A stretch of DNA of 59,645 nt, from positions 70,444 through 130,088 of the forward strand of contig NZ_JAFLEQ010000017.1 in the NCBI RefSeq assembly GCF_017307055.1. The letters are read 5' to 3'. The notes below the pieces were generated by a model. The model made no database searches and was not told where the DNA came from. It was given only the letters and a program-made list of their open reading frames with translations. The translations under genes were made by a program, and so were the position numbers. Shown here one piece after another: positions 47,634-56,344 of this stretch. Origin of the DNA: Corynebacterium mendelii (GTDB taxonomy: Bacteria > Actinomycetota > Actinomycetes > Mycobacteriales > Mycobacteriaceae). How positions within the stretch are numbered: position 1 is the stretch's first letter; each line of letters opens with the position of its first letter.

Positions 47634-47924
47634 ATGCAGCAGATCACTCCCGCACAGGTTCCCGCCGACGCCCAGCTCATCGATGTCCGTGAGCCGGAGG
47701 AATTCGCCGCCGGGCATGCCGCCGGGGCAGTCAATGTGCCACTGGGCGATGTTCCCGCCCGCTGGCGGGAATTCAACCAGGATGAGACCGTCTACATCAT
47801 CTGCCAGTCGGGCGGCCGGTCGGCCCGGGCCTGCCAGTGGCTGGAACAGTCGGTGGGGGTTGAGGCGACAAATGTTGACGGCGGCACCAGCGCCTGGGCG
47901 GCCGCCGGGCTGCCGATGAGCTGA
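47634..47924 (+). CDS. Single-domain rhodanese-like sulfurtransferase
   Basis: A 96-residue rhodanese domain. The active-site loop is CQSGGRS with Cys57; other conserved parts are LIDVREPEEFAAGHAAGAVNVPL and GGTSAWAAAGLP. It probably carries persulfide sulfur between donors and acceptors such as cyanide or thiols; the partner is unknown. AAGGAAAG precedes the ATG. TAGGAT near 47527-47532 is a possible -10. Confidence 0.92.
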   Translation: MQQITPAQVPADAQLIDVREPEEFAAGHAAGAVNVPLGDVPARWREFNQDETVYIICQSGGRSARACQWLEQSVGVEATNVDGGTSAWAAAGLPMS

Positions 47925-48014
47925 CTGTCCACCTGCGGGCGCAGGCGCCGCCCGCCCGGACTTGTGGGACAAACCCGCCGTGCCGACCACCGGCAGCCAC
48001 TATGATCGGTGGGT

Positions 48015-48461
48015 ATGCCGACGAATGAGGGAATCCCCACAGAGCTGTTGCAGTCACCGTCATTCCAGCTGGAAAGGCTGCGGCGGCGGACCCGCGACGA
48101 AGTGGAGGCCACATTGGATGGCCGGGACACCACGCTGCGGGAATTTTGGGTGCTGACCTGTCTGGTGGCCGAAGCCACCGGATCCCAGTCGGCGTTGTGC
48201 GATCTGCTGGCCATCGACGCCTCTGATATGGTGCGGCTTCTTGACTGCCTGGAAGACCGCAAATGGGTCAAACGGCAGCGGGACAAAAAAGACCGCCGCC
48301 GCCAGATTGTCACCGCCACCAAAAAAGGCCGCCAGGCGCAAAAGGAACTTGCCTCTCTGGTCAGCGCCGCCGAGGACCGGGCGCTGGATGAATCAACCTC
48401 CAAGCAGCTCAAGCACCTGCGCAAACTGGCCAAAGCCATTATCGCCGCCGAAGAGGACTAG
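48015..48461 (+). CDS. MarR-family transcriptional regulator
   Basis: A 148-residue winged-helix regulator: dimerisation helices at both ends, recognition part SQSALCDLLAIDASDMVRLLDCLEDRKWV and the basic wing RDKKDRRRQIVTATKKG. ATG 48015 is chosen because TATGAT (48001-48006) ends eight bases upstream, a strong leaderless signature. The gene stands between a rhodanese and the Pls-type synthetase; it could regulate either, without evidence. Confidence 0.87.
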   Translation: MPTNEGIPTELLQSPSFQLERLRRRTRDEVEATLDGRDTTLREFWVLTCLVAEATGSQSALCDLLAIDASDMVRLLDCLEDRKWVKRQRDKKDRRRQIVTATKKGRQAQKELASLVSAAEDRALDESTSKQLKHLRKLAKAIIAAEED

Positions 48462-48926
48462 GCGCGCACCCCGGGCGATAGCCGGCTGATTCCCGCGGCA
48501 CTCCCGCCCGCCGCATTAGGCCGGCCGGTGTCTGCCCCCTGCAGCATGCCCGGAGGGTGGCGCCCTCCCGCCGCCGGCTGCCCGGTCGGGCAGGAGACCG
48601 GCGGTGGTGTTTTTCTCCCGCACGCTTGTTTTCCCCCGCCCGCATCCGCTCCGGGCGGCGGCGGCCCGCGCCACCCGGGGCGGGCACAACATGAACACCG
48701 GGAAACGGTGGGGTTGTACGGCGGTAAAGCGACGGTGTCGATTCGACTACGACCTTGTTTTCGCTGCTGGGGGCGGCATCCCGGGGCATGGCTGCTGGAT
48801 ATACTTTTGTTCCGGCACCGCGCCTGCCGCGGGGCGCACCCCCGGCCCCCGCCGGGGCGCCGATCGCGGGTGCCGGTTTCCCCCAGCTTTCATTGCCCCT
48901 GCTGTCTTTTCACCTTTTGCGAGTGA
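48462..48926 (+). promoter_or_regulatory. Upstream region of the NRPS gene
   Basis: No gene in these 465 GC-rich bases. TATACT at 48800-48805 preceded by TG is the best -10 candidate for the synthetase and would give a leader of about 115 nt. No clear ribosome-binding site precedes the GTG at 48927 or that at 48933. Confidence 0.4.
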
Positions 48927-51900
48927 GTGACCGTGACCGAATCCACCCCCGCCCAGGTACCCGGCCCACCGGCCGGGGTGCCGCCGCAGTTTCTGCTGTC
49001 CGATCAGGCGCCCGCCCCGCGCACCCTGGTGGATGTGTTCGCCGAATCGGTGGCACGGCACCCGGATGCGGCGGCGCTTGATGACGGGCGGGTGGTCACC
49101 TACCGGGAACTGGACCGCATTATTGCCGTCGGTGTCGACCGGCTGGCCGAGGCGGGGCTGCGGCGCGGCGACCGGGTCGGGGTGCGGCTGACATCGGGCC
49201 GCAATGATCTCTACATCGCGATTGTGACGGTGCTGCACGCCGGGTGCGCCTATGTGCCGGTGGATGCCGACGACCCGGATGAGCGCGTCGAGCTGGTCTT
49301 CAGCCAGGCGGATGTGGCGGCGGTGATCACCGACGACGGGATCACTGTCACCGATACCGTCCGCAGCCGCCTGCACGGCGACGGTGGCCGGGCACACCCG
49401 GTCAATGATGACCGCCGGTGCGGGCCGCCCGGCCCGGATGATGATGCGTGGATTATTTTCACCTCCGGCTCCACCGGCCTGCCCAAGGGGGTGGCGGTGA
49501 CCCACCGCTCGGCGGCGGCGTTCGTCGATGCCGAAGCCAGGCATTTTCTCGTTTCCTCCCCCGGCGGGCCACTCGGCCCGGAAGACCGGGTGCTGGCCGG
49601 GCTGTCGGTGGGTTTCGATGCTTCCTGCGAGGAGATATGGCTGGCGTTTGGCCACGGGGCCTGTCTGGTGCCCGCCCCCCGGCGGCTGGTGCGCTCCGGA
49701 ATGGATCTGGGCCCGTGGCTGATCAGGCAGTCGGTGACGGTGGTCTCCACGGTGCCGACCCTGGCGGGCATGTGGCCGGCGGAAGCGCTCGACAGTGTGC
49801 GGCTGCTGATTTTCGGCGGGGAGGCATGCCCGGCGGAACTGGTCGAACGGCTGGCCACCGACGACCGGGAGGTGTGGAACACCTACGGGCCGACGGAAGC
49901 CACTGTTGTCTCCACCCTGGCGCCGCTGGAACCCGGACGGGAGGTCTCCATCGGTGTTCCGCTGGATGGCTGGGATACGGTGGTCGTCGATGGCGACGGT
50001 ATGCCGGTCGGTATCGGGCAGACCGGTGAACTGGTCATCGGCGGGGTGGGTCTTGCCCGCTACCTGGATGCGGACAAAGACGCCGAAAAATTCGCCCCCG
50101 CCCCGCAGCTGGGCTGGCGGCGCGCCTACCGCTCCGGTGACCATGTGCGGCTGGAAGAAGACGGCCTGTATTTCGTCGGCCGGATCGACGACCAGGTCAA
50201 AATCGGGGGACGCCGCATTGAACTGGGGGAAATCAACGCCAATGTGGGGGCGCTGGACAACGTCAAATCAGCGGCCGTGGTGGTGCGCACCACCGCCGCG
50301 GCGGATAAAGTCCTGGTCGCCTATCTCAGTCTCGTGGATACCGCACAAGGCTTCGACCACACTGCCGCCACCGAACGTCTTGCGGCCACCATGCCCCGGG
50401 CGCTGGTCCCGCGTATCCATGTCATGGAGGATCTGCCGGTCACCTCATCGGGGAAAGTGGACAAAAAATCCCTCCCCTGGCCGCTGCCCGGCGCCGATGT
50501 CACCGCCACGGGGCTGGGTCCGGTGGCCGCCTGGCTGGCGGAACTGTGGGTGGAGACCCTGGCGGTCAGTGTCGATAGCGACCACGCCGATTTTTTCTCT
50601 TTGGGCGGCACTTCCCTTGCCGCGGCCGGGCTGGTGGCCCGTATCCGCGGCACCGTGCCCACCGTCAGTGTGCGGGATCTCTACGACCACCCGCGGCTGG
50701 GGGCCCTGGCCGACAGGATCACCGACATCGCGGAGGCCAACGGCATCGATCTTGCCGCGCAGTTGGCCTCCGGATCCGCCGCGGCCCCCTCGCAGGTCCG
50801 GTCACAGGTGGCCCCGGTACCGGCGGGCACACGGCTTGCCCAGGCCGTGATCCAGATACCGGTGATGATCATCCAGGCCGCCACCTGGATCGCCTGGCTG
50901 GCGGTGGGCAATACGATAGGCCACTTTTTCGGTCTCGACTGGGCGGTGGATATCCCCTGGCCGGTGGTGGCCGTGATGTTTGTTGTCTTCGCCACCCCAC
51001 TGGGCCGCCTGCCTGTCGGGGCGCTGTGCGCCCGGCTGATCACCGCCGGGATCACCGCCGGGGACTACCCGCGCGGCGGTGCGGTGCATCTACGGCTGTG
51101 GGCGGCGCAGCGGATCACCGATGCGGTCGGCGCCCAGGGCATCGCCGGGGCCGCCTGGGTGCAAACCTATGCCCGGGCCTTGGGGGCGCGGATCGGCACC
51201 GGCGCCACCCTGCATTCCCTGCCGCCGGTCACCGGCATGCTGCAGCTGGGCGACTACGCCTCAGTGGAACCGGACTGCGATCTGTCCGGCATCTGGATTG
51301 ACGGCGACACCGTCCATGTCGGGACCATCACCATCAAAGACGGTGCCCGCATCGGCGCCCGCAGTGTGCTCTACCCGAATACGGTGGTCGGCAAAAACGC
51401 CCACGTGGAATCCGGTTCGGCGGTGACAGCCACCAAAAAAATCAAGGCCTCTTCCCGCTGGGCGGGCTCGCCGGCCCGCAAAGTCGGCCGCCCCAAACAC
51501 CGCTTCCCCGACACCACCCCGCCCCGCGCACCCCAGTGGGTGGCCGCGTACGCTGCCGCCGGACTGGTGGTCTCCCTGCTGCCGGTGGTGGCCCTGGCCG
51601 CCGGGGCGGTCACCGCCCTGTGGCTGGGCGGGTTTTTCACCGCCGGCCCACCCCGCGGCACAGCAGATATCATTCTCGCCATGATTCCGGCCGTGGTGTG
51701 CGGCACCGCCGCCGCGTTCGCCGTCTACATGCTGCAGGTGACAATCCTGATCCGGCTGGCGGCAGGCTGGATTACCGCGGGCGTGCATCCGGTGCGTTCC
51801 CGCCAGGGGGTGGCGTTGTGGATGACCGAACGGCTGCTGGATGCCGCCCGCACCCACCTATTCGCCCTCTACGCAGCCCAGCTGACCCCCTGGTGGTTCA

Positions 51901-52946
51901 AAACACTGGGTGCCACGATCGGCACGGACGTCGAAATATCGACCGCGGTCATGATCCCGAAGCTGACGGAAATCAAAGACGGTGCTTTTTTGGCCGACGA
52001 CACCACCATCGGCGGCTACGAGCTGGGCGGCGGCTGGCTGACCACCGACCGTGCCCGCATCGGCAAACGAAGCTTCCTGGGAAATTCCGGGCTGGCCGGG
52101 CCGGGGAGGAAACTGTCGAAAAATTCGCTGGTGGCCGTGCTGTCGGCGGTGCCGAAAAAAACGAAATCCGGCTCCAACTGGTGGGGTTCCCCGCCGGAGC
52201 GGCTGCGCCGCACCGCCGCCTGCTGTGACGACCAGTCACAGACCTACTCCCCGACAGCCGGGTTGAAAGCCAGGCGCGGAGCCGTCGAAACCCTCCGGCT
52301 TTTCGCCCCGGTGACCTCTTTCACCCTGGCGGCAGCCGTGGTGGCCGTCCTGCAGGCCATTGTCCACCACGCCGCGTCACCGCTGCAGGGCCTTGTGCTG
52401 GCCTGGCTGGCGGGCGGGCCGGTGCTGATGCTGGCCGGTCTTGCCGCGGCGGTGATCACCGTGACGGTCAAATGGGTGTGTGTCGGCCGGATCAGCGCCG
52501 GTGACCACCCGCTGTGGTCGTCGTTTGTGTGGCGCAACGAGCTGCAGGACACCTTCGTCGAAACTGTGGCCGCCCCGTGGTTTTCCGTGCCCAACCTGGG
52601 GACCGGATCATTGAACATGTTTCTGCGCGTCCTGGGGGCCACCATCGGCCGGGGCGCCTGGATCGACTCCTACTGGCTGCCGGAAGCCGACCTGGTCACC
52701 ATCGGTGACGGCGCCAGTGTGGGCCCGGGCTGCGTGGTGCAAACCCACCTGTTCCAGGACCGGGTGATGACTCTTGACCGGGTCACCATCGGTGACGGCG
52801 CCACCCTGGCAAGCCAGTCGGTCATGCTTCCCGCCTCCACCCTGGGCACAGACACCGTCATCCACCCGGCATCACTGGTCATGCGCGGCGACCATGTCCC
52901 CGACCGCACCCGCTGGCGCGGCAACCCGATCGAACCGCAGAAATAG
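48927..52946 (+). CDS. Pls-type membrane NRPS, probable epsilon-poly-L-lysine synthetase
   Basis: A 1339-residue single-module synthetase with the architecture of Streptomyces Pls (about 1320 aa). Adenylation domain (about 30-515): A3 IIFTSGSTGLPKG near 175, FDASCEEIW near 229, TYGPTEATVV near 318, GRIDDQVKIGG near 418, SSGKVDKK near 510. Thiolation domain: LGGTSL near 562 with the phosphopantetheine Ser. Then three pairs of membrane helices (about 637-707, 871-950, 1131-1185) separate three hexapeptide-like soluble repeats (TIGDGASVGPGCV) that replace condensation and thioesterase domains. Aligned with GrsA, the ten specificity residues read DAESIGTVVK, very near the lysine code DAESIGSVAK. 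Product likely a cationic isopeptide polymer such as epsilon-poly-lysine. No degrading or exporting enzyme is adjacent. Confidence 0.85.
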   Translation: MTVTESTPAQVPGPPAGVPPQFLLSDQAPAPRTLVDVFAESVARHPDAAALDDGRVVTYRELDRIIAVGVDRLAEAGLRRGDRVGVRLTSGRNDLYIAIVTVLHAGCAYVPVDADDPDERVELVFSQADVAAVITDDGITVTDTVRSRLHGDGGRAHPVNDDRRCGPPGPDDDAWIIFTSGSTGLPKGVAVTHRSAAAFVDAEARHFLVSSPGGPLGPEDRVLAGLSVGFDASCEEIWLAFGHGACLVPAPRRLVRSGMDLGPWLIRQSVTVVSTVPTLAGMWPAEALDSVRLLIFGGEACPAELVERLATDDREVWNTYGPTEATVVSTLAPLEPGREVSIGVPLDGWDTVVVDGDGMPVGIGQTGELVIGGVGLARYLDADKDAEKFAPAPQLGWRRAYRSGDHVRLEEDGLYFVGRIDDQVKIGGRRIELGEINANVGALDNVKSAAVVVRTTAAADKVLVAYLSLVDTAQGFDHTAATERLAATMPRALVPRIHVMEDLPVTSSGKVDKKSLPWPLPGADVTATGLGPVAAWLAELWVETLAVSVDSDHADFFSLGGTSLAAAGLVARIRGTVPTVSVRDLYDHPRLGALADRITDIAEANGIDLAAQLASGSAAAPSQVRSQVAPVPAGTRLAQAVIQIPVMIIQAATWIAWLAVGNTIGHFFGLDWAVDIPWPVVAVMFVVFATPLGRLPVGALCARLITAGITAGDYPRGGAVHLRLWAAQRITDAVGAQGIAGAAWVQTYARALGARIGTGATLHSLPPVTGMLQLGDYASVEPDCDLSGIWIDGDTVHVGTITIKDGARIGARSVLYPNTVVGKNAHVESGSAVTATKKIKASSRWAGSPARKVGRPKHRFPDTTPPRAPQWVAAYAAAGLVVSLLPVVALAAGAVTALWLGGFFTAGPPRGTADIILAMIPAVVCGTAAAFAVYMLQVTILIRLAAGWITAGVHPVRSRQGVALWMTERLLDAARTHLFALYAAQLTPWWFKTLGATIGTDVEISTAVMIPKLTEIKDGAFLADDTTIGGYELGGGWLTTDRARIGKRSFLGNSGLAGPGRKLSKNSLVAVLSAVPKKTKSGSNWWGSPPERLRRTAACCDDQSQTYSPTAGLKARRGAVETLRLFAPVTSFTLAAAVVAVLQAIVHHAASPLQGLVLAWLAGGPVLMLAGLAAAVITVTVKWVCVGRISAGDHPLWSSFVWRNELQDTFVETVAAPWFSVPNLGTGSLNMFLRVLGATIGRGAWIDSYWLPEADLVTIGDGASVGPGCVVQTHLFQDRVMTLDRVTIGDGATLASQSVMLPASTLGTDTVIHPASLVMRGDHVPDRTRWRGNPIEPQK

Positions 52947-53074
52947 CCGCCCGGACAACCTGCTCCCCCACCGGCACACACCCCGCACAGACCACAGCCC
53001 CGGGCGGTGGGCGCGCCGGTGATATGGCCCGCAACCCGGGGTGGGATGGCCTGGCCCGGGTGGGGTGGCCGCTG

Positions 53075-53764
53075 TTACCGGTCCGTGGTCAACGGCCCGG
53101 TCAAAGCCTGCTGGACGACAGGCCCGTAGATGGCGGTGATTTCCCCGACGCTCATGCGGGAAATCCCCGGATACCCCAGCACTGTGCGGGCAATACCCAG
53201 CCCCATCAAATGGCCGGCGGCAATGGCGACCCGCAGATCCACCTGGTCGATGCCTTCAGCCCGCAGACGCTCATCCACCCCGTCCCAGATCAACTGGTAG
53301 ACCGCGGTGCGCAGCCCGTCCGGGTCCTCGATGAGCAGGGTTTTGAAGCGGGCCACCATGGCATAGCCTTCGGTGCGTTCCCAGTTGGCCGCCAGCACCC
53401 GCACAATAGTGGTGCCAAGCTGGTCGAGCGGCACACCGGACAACTGGTCGGCCACCTCCTGCGGGTTGATCATCAACGCGGTGGCTTCCTCGTAGAGGCC
53501 CTTTTTGCCGCCGAAGTGGTGGGAGATCAACGCCACATCCACTTCCGCTTTCGCCGCAATCGCCCGCAACGTGGTGCCGGCGTAGCCGCGCCGCGGGAAC
53601 AGTTCCCTGGCGGCGTCAAGAATCCGCCGGCGGCCCGGCGGCTGGGTGTGTTCCTCCCCGCTGTCGGGGCCGGTGGACAAAGGGACCGGAACCATGCGCA
53701 TGGCCGGATTCTCCGGGCTGCCGGAAACCGGGGGTACGTAGCCCTGCCCGTCGTCAATAGTCAT
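53075..53764 (-). CDS. TetR-family regulator
   Basis: A 229-residue TetR protein with a disordered N-terminus of about 40 residues, then the HTH domain (RRRILDAARELF, TLRAIAAKAEVDVALISHHF) and a helical C-terminal domain (LGTTIVRVLAANWERTEGYAMVARFKTLL). AAGGAAG precedes ATG 53764. Convergent with the synthetase gene; its target is unknown and may be its own promoter, where CCGTGA...TCACGG (53924-53946) is an inverted repeat about 160 bp upstream. Confidence 0.85.
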   Translation of the reverse strand: MTIDDGQGYVPPVSGSPENPAMRMVPVPLSTGPDSGEEHTQPPGRRRILDAARELFPRRGYAGTTLRAIAAKAEVDVALISHHFGGKKGLYEEATALMINPQEVADQLSGVPLDQLGTTIVRVLAANWERTEGYAMVARFKTLLIEDPDGLRTAVYQLIWDGVDERLRAEGIDQVDLRVAIAAGHLMGLGIARTVLGYPGISRMSVGEITAIYGPVVQQALTGPLTTDR

Positions 53765-54319
53765 AGCTGTGCTTCCTTAAAAAATGTCAGCAGGCTCGGC
53801 CATGGCCGCCACCGCAATCCTGCGGCGACTTCACGGCGATCCGCCGGCGACGACCGTATTTTTTGCAGTCGTTCATAAAAGGCGTCTACCAGCGGATATA
53901 GCCTGCTCAAGATAATCTCTCGCCCGTGAATCAATCATACTCACGGACTGTTTGACAGAAAACTACATCGCGTCATAATTTTCAAAACCGCTGGTTGCAA
54001 CACCGCGACTGTGTCCGACCTCTCATCAAGACTACCCTGAACCAACCTTATATAGGGACAGATGCGGGCGCGCCACGACATGTAGCGCCCACAGCACCCG
54101 GCTGCCATTACCCCCGAGACAGCGATGCGTCCACATCCTGCCGAAGACACACAATCCCCGCCACCCGGGCGGTACATGCGGCTGACACCGCACCGTCCGG
54201 ATGGCGGGGATAACACGGGGTTTCGTTGTGTTTTTCCCGCTAGCCGCCCCACCGTCGTATGCGCCCGCCCGGGAACGGCGGGCGGGCGCAACCCAAGGTC
54301 ACAGGGCGGGGCCGATATC
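53765..54319. other. Intergenic region between TetR gene and ppk2
   Basis: No supported gene in 555 bases, which are clearly lower in GC than the preceding sequence. CCGTGA (53924-53929) and TCACGG (53941-53946) form an inverted repeat with an 11-bp spacer, a possible operator. Confidence 0.45.
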
Positions 54320-55219
54320 TTAGTCGCCGATCTGATCCCGGCCGCGGAGCACGATCTTCGGATCGGGTTCACCGACAATCGAGTGGTCTTTGCCGGTGTA
54401 TTCGAACTTGGAGAGCACAAACCGCATGGCATTGATGCGGGCGCGTTTTTTGTCGTTGGATTTGATGGTGATCCAGGGGGATTCGTCGGTGTCGGTGTAG
54501 CGGAACTGTTCTTCCTTGGCGCGGGTGTAGTCGTCCCACTTGTCCAGGGAAGCCAGGTCCATCGGCGACAGCTTCCATTGGCGGACCGGATCGACCTGGC
54601 GGATGGCGAACCTGGTGCGCTGCTCTTTCTGGGTGACCGAGAACCAGAACTTGGTCAACGAGATACCCGACCCCATGATCATGTTCTCCAGCATCGGCAC
54701 TTCACGCAGGAATTCGGCGTGCTGTGATTCGGTGCAAAAACCCATCACCCGTTCCACACCGGAGCGGTTGTACCAGGACCGGTCGAAAAACACGATCTCG
54801 CCGGCTGCCGGAAAATGCTGGATGTAGCGCTGGAAGTACCAGGACGTCGACTCCCGCGGGGAGGGCTTTTCCAGTGCCACAGTCCTGGCGCCACGGGGAT
54901 TGAGGTGCTCGTTGAAACGCTTGATCGTACCGCCCTTACCGGCGGCGTCGCGCCCCTCGAACAAGATGATGTGCCGTTGGCCGGTGTCTTTGGTCCAGTT
55001 CTGCCACTTCAGCAATTCGATCTGGAGGGCACGTTTGATGTGCTCGTATTCCTTGCGGGTCATCCGTTCGTCGTAGGGGTAATTTTCCCGCCACGTCTGA
55101 ACAGGTTCACCGTTCGGTTTGATCAGAACCGGGTCATCGTCATCGGAATCGTCGACCACATACCCTTCAGTGGCGGCGAGGTTGATGACCGGAAGCTCGT
55201 CGTCGTGTGTGTCAGCCAT
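54320..55219 (-). CDS. ppk2: Polyphosphate kinase 2
   Basis: A 299-residue PPK2-family enzyme of P-loop type that moves phosphate between polyphosphate and nucleoside diphosphates. Walker A EGRDAAGKGG (88-97), lid/Walker B residues in FFDRSWYNRSGVERVMGF, and KFWFSVTQKEQ are present. Single-domain size and neighbourhood (next to porA/porH) match C. glutamicum PPK2B (NCgl2620). TAATCT lies six bases before the ATG on the minus strand (plus 55226-55231), so the transcript may be leaderless. An acidic patch sits near residue 25. Confidence 0.94.
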   Translation of the reverse strand: MADTHDDELPVINLAATEGYVVDDSDDDDPVLIKPNGEPVQTWRENYPYDERMTRKEYEHIKRALQIELLKWQNWTKDTGQRHIILFEGRDAAGKGGTIKRFNEHLNPRGARTVALEKPSPRESTSWYFQRYIQHFPAAGEIVFFDRSWYNRSGVERVMGFCTESQHAEFLREVPMLENMIMGSGISLTKFWFSVTQKEQRTRFAIRQVDPVRQWKLSPMDLASLDKWDDYTRAKEEQFRYTDTDESPWITIKSNDKKRARINAMRFVLSKFEYTGKDHSIVGEPDPKIVLRGRDQIGD

Positions 55220-55307
55220 AACTCAAGATTAGTCCGCAATTGCCGTGTTCGCGCCGAATTCAAAACGTTTCGCATTCAATTTTCTTCCCCTTCCCCGAAA
55301 TGACATT

Positions 55308-55331
55308 AACCCCGACCAAAAGGTCGGGGTT
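55308..55331 (-). terminator. Terminator of the porHA operon
   Basis: AACCCCGACC-AAAA-GGTCGGGGTT is a perfect ten-pair stem 40 bases after the porA stop and before the ppk2 promoter. The T-rich tail on the minus strand is interrupted (TTAATGTCATTT). A second small inverted repeat, GACCCT-N7-AGGGTC, is at 55340-55358. Confidence 0.75.
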
Positions 55332-55371
55332 GCAGTCTTGACCCTAGATCACAGGGTCGAAAAAAGCCGCA

Positions 55372-55506
55372 CTACATAGCGGGCAGCAGACCGATCAGTT
55401 TCTGGACGTTGCCGGCCAGGCTGGCGAACGGTGCCAGGAAGTCGAAGATGTTCGGCAGCGGGCCGTCGACAGAGAAGCTGGTGACGGTAACAACAAAATC
55501 GTACAT
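55372..55506 (-). CDS. porA: Cell-wall channel subunit PorA (44 aa)
   Basis: A 44-residue protein read from ATG 55506 with AGGAGA six bases upstream: a Phe/Val-rich start (MYDFVVTVTSFSVDG) and an amphipathic helical rest ending LIGLLPAM. Size, lack of a signal peptide, place behind porH and before ppk2, and orientation match C. glutamicum PorA (45 aa), which with PorH forms the main outer-membrane (mycomembrane) channel and is O-mycoloylated on a Ser. Ser10 and Ser12 are candidates here. Sequence identity to C. glutamicum PorA is low, as is usual for this family. Confidence 0.82.
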   Translation of the reverse strand: MYDFVVTVTSFSVDGPLPNIFDFLAPFASLAGNVQKLIGLLPAM

Positions 55507-55611
55507 GTGATTTCTCCTAGAGGATCACGGCTCTTATGATCAAGCCGCTGGAAAGATGTGTGGTGATCATTGGTGGGCTGATTCAAAAATCAACCCGCGA
55601 GTCGTGTTCGA

Positions 55612-55827
55612 CTACTTGGCCTTCTTAGCGACAGCCGCAGCGTAATTCTCGTCGAATACCTTCTTGGACGCCTCGTAATCAGCGGTGTCGCCGAAAGGCT
55701 TGATGTCGCCCTCGAAGAGGCCGGCAAGGTTCTGCAGGGAGGCGGGGAGGGTCTTCAGCAGACCGGACATGCTTTCGACAAAATCCTTGAAGTTGCCGAG
55801 CTGCTCTTTGATGACATCGAGATCCAT
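55612..55827 (-). CDS. porH: Cell-wall channel subunit PorH
   Basis: A 71-residue protein beginning MDLDVIKEQLGNFKDF, like C. glutamicum PorH (57 aa, MDLSLLKETLGNYETF). The C-terminal half has extra residues ending in a Lys/Ala-rich stretch (AAAVAKKAK), an unusual extension. It has no signal peptide and should be exported by the unknown PorA/PorH route, be mycoloylated, and form a hetero-oligomeric channel with PorA. AAGGAG precedes the ATG. It is 105 bp from porA and almost surely co-transcribed with it. Confidence 0.88.
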   Translation of the reverse strand: MDLDVIKEQLGNFKDFVESMSGLLKTLPASLQNLAGLFEGDIKPFGDTADYEASKKVFDENYAAAVAKKAK

Positions 55828-55847
55828 ATGAGTTCTCCTTGAGAGGT

Positions 55848-55902
55848 ACCAGCTCTGGAGCTGGTGAAGGTTTCCAGTTGCTGACGCCCCTCAGGACGTC
55901 AG
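55848..55902 (-). promoter_or_regulatory. Two hairpins in the porHA 5' UTR
   Basis: CTGACG...CGTCAG (55881-55902) lies at the predicted 5' end, and ACCAGCTC-TG-GAGCTGGT (55848-55865) is a perfect eight-pair stem about 20 bases before the porH ATG, just ahead of the ribosome-binding site. Such structures can stabilise a highly expressed short mRNA or gate its translation. Confidence 0.6.
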
Positions 55903-55907
55903 GGACC

Positions 55908-55936
55908 AACATAATTCTGAGCATCGCCCCCGTCAA
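55908..55936 (-). promoter_or_regulatory. porHA sigma-A promoter
   Basis: On the minus strand TTGACG (55936-55931) and TATGTT (55913-55908) are separated by exactly 17 bp. Transcription should begin near 55901, giving a leader of about 74 nt. Confidence 0.75.
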
Positions 55937-55986
55937 GCCTGAACAACGGCGGCCGCAACTGAGAACCCCGCCCGGAAGATAGGTTT

Positions 55987-56002
55987 TGTGATAGATATCA
56001 CC
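55987..56002 (-). promoter_or_regulatory. GlxR (CRP-like) binding site upstream of porHA
   Basis: TGTGATAGATATCACC on the plus strand matches the GlxR/CRP consensus TGTGA-N6-TCACA in nine of ten positions. Its centre is about 93.5 bp upstream of the predicted start, on the correct face for class I activation. Confidence 0.65.
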
Positions 56003-56244
56003 CGCACGGTCACAGCCAATTAAAAAGCATCTCAACTGGGATTTTCACAACTTAACGATCGATCAGGGCCGCTCCGGCACCATTTTCAAGCTTAAGTTGG
56101 GTGGCCTTTTCAACCTCCCCAGTAACACCCCGGACTGCCATTCCGATATCTGCACAACTATCCCGACGGGGCCGGAAAAAAATTTTTTACCCTCCCCCAT
56201 TGGGGGGTGGTTTCAGGTTACCCAACTGAGACCCCAAAATTGAC

Positions 56245-56275
56245 ACATGTCTAAAAGTTGCACGTCAAGACATGT
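56245..56275. promoter_or_regulatory. Perfect 8-bp inverted repeat ACATGTCT/AGACATGT
   Basis: ACATGTCT (56245-56252) and AGACATGT (56268-56275) are perfect inverted arms with a 15-bp spacer, in an AT-rich gene-free region between porH and the PanC-like gene. Probable binding site of a dimeric regulator; no candidate assigned. Confidence 0.55.
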
Positions 56276-56344
56276 AAACACAGATCAAAGCACAATTTCC
56301 CATGGTCACATATAGGTTAAGACGGCAGCAGGACGCGAAAACTA

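Noticed and set aside
48747..50144. 465-codon minus-strand frame over the synthetase start
   Set aside because: Antisense shadow of a conserved adenylation domain, with typical His/Arg/Gln-rich shadow composition.
55340..55358. GACCCT-N7-AGGGTC as a second porHA terminator
   Set aside because: The stem is short and on the minus strand is preceded, not followed, by the T-run.
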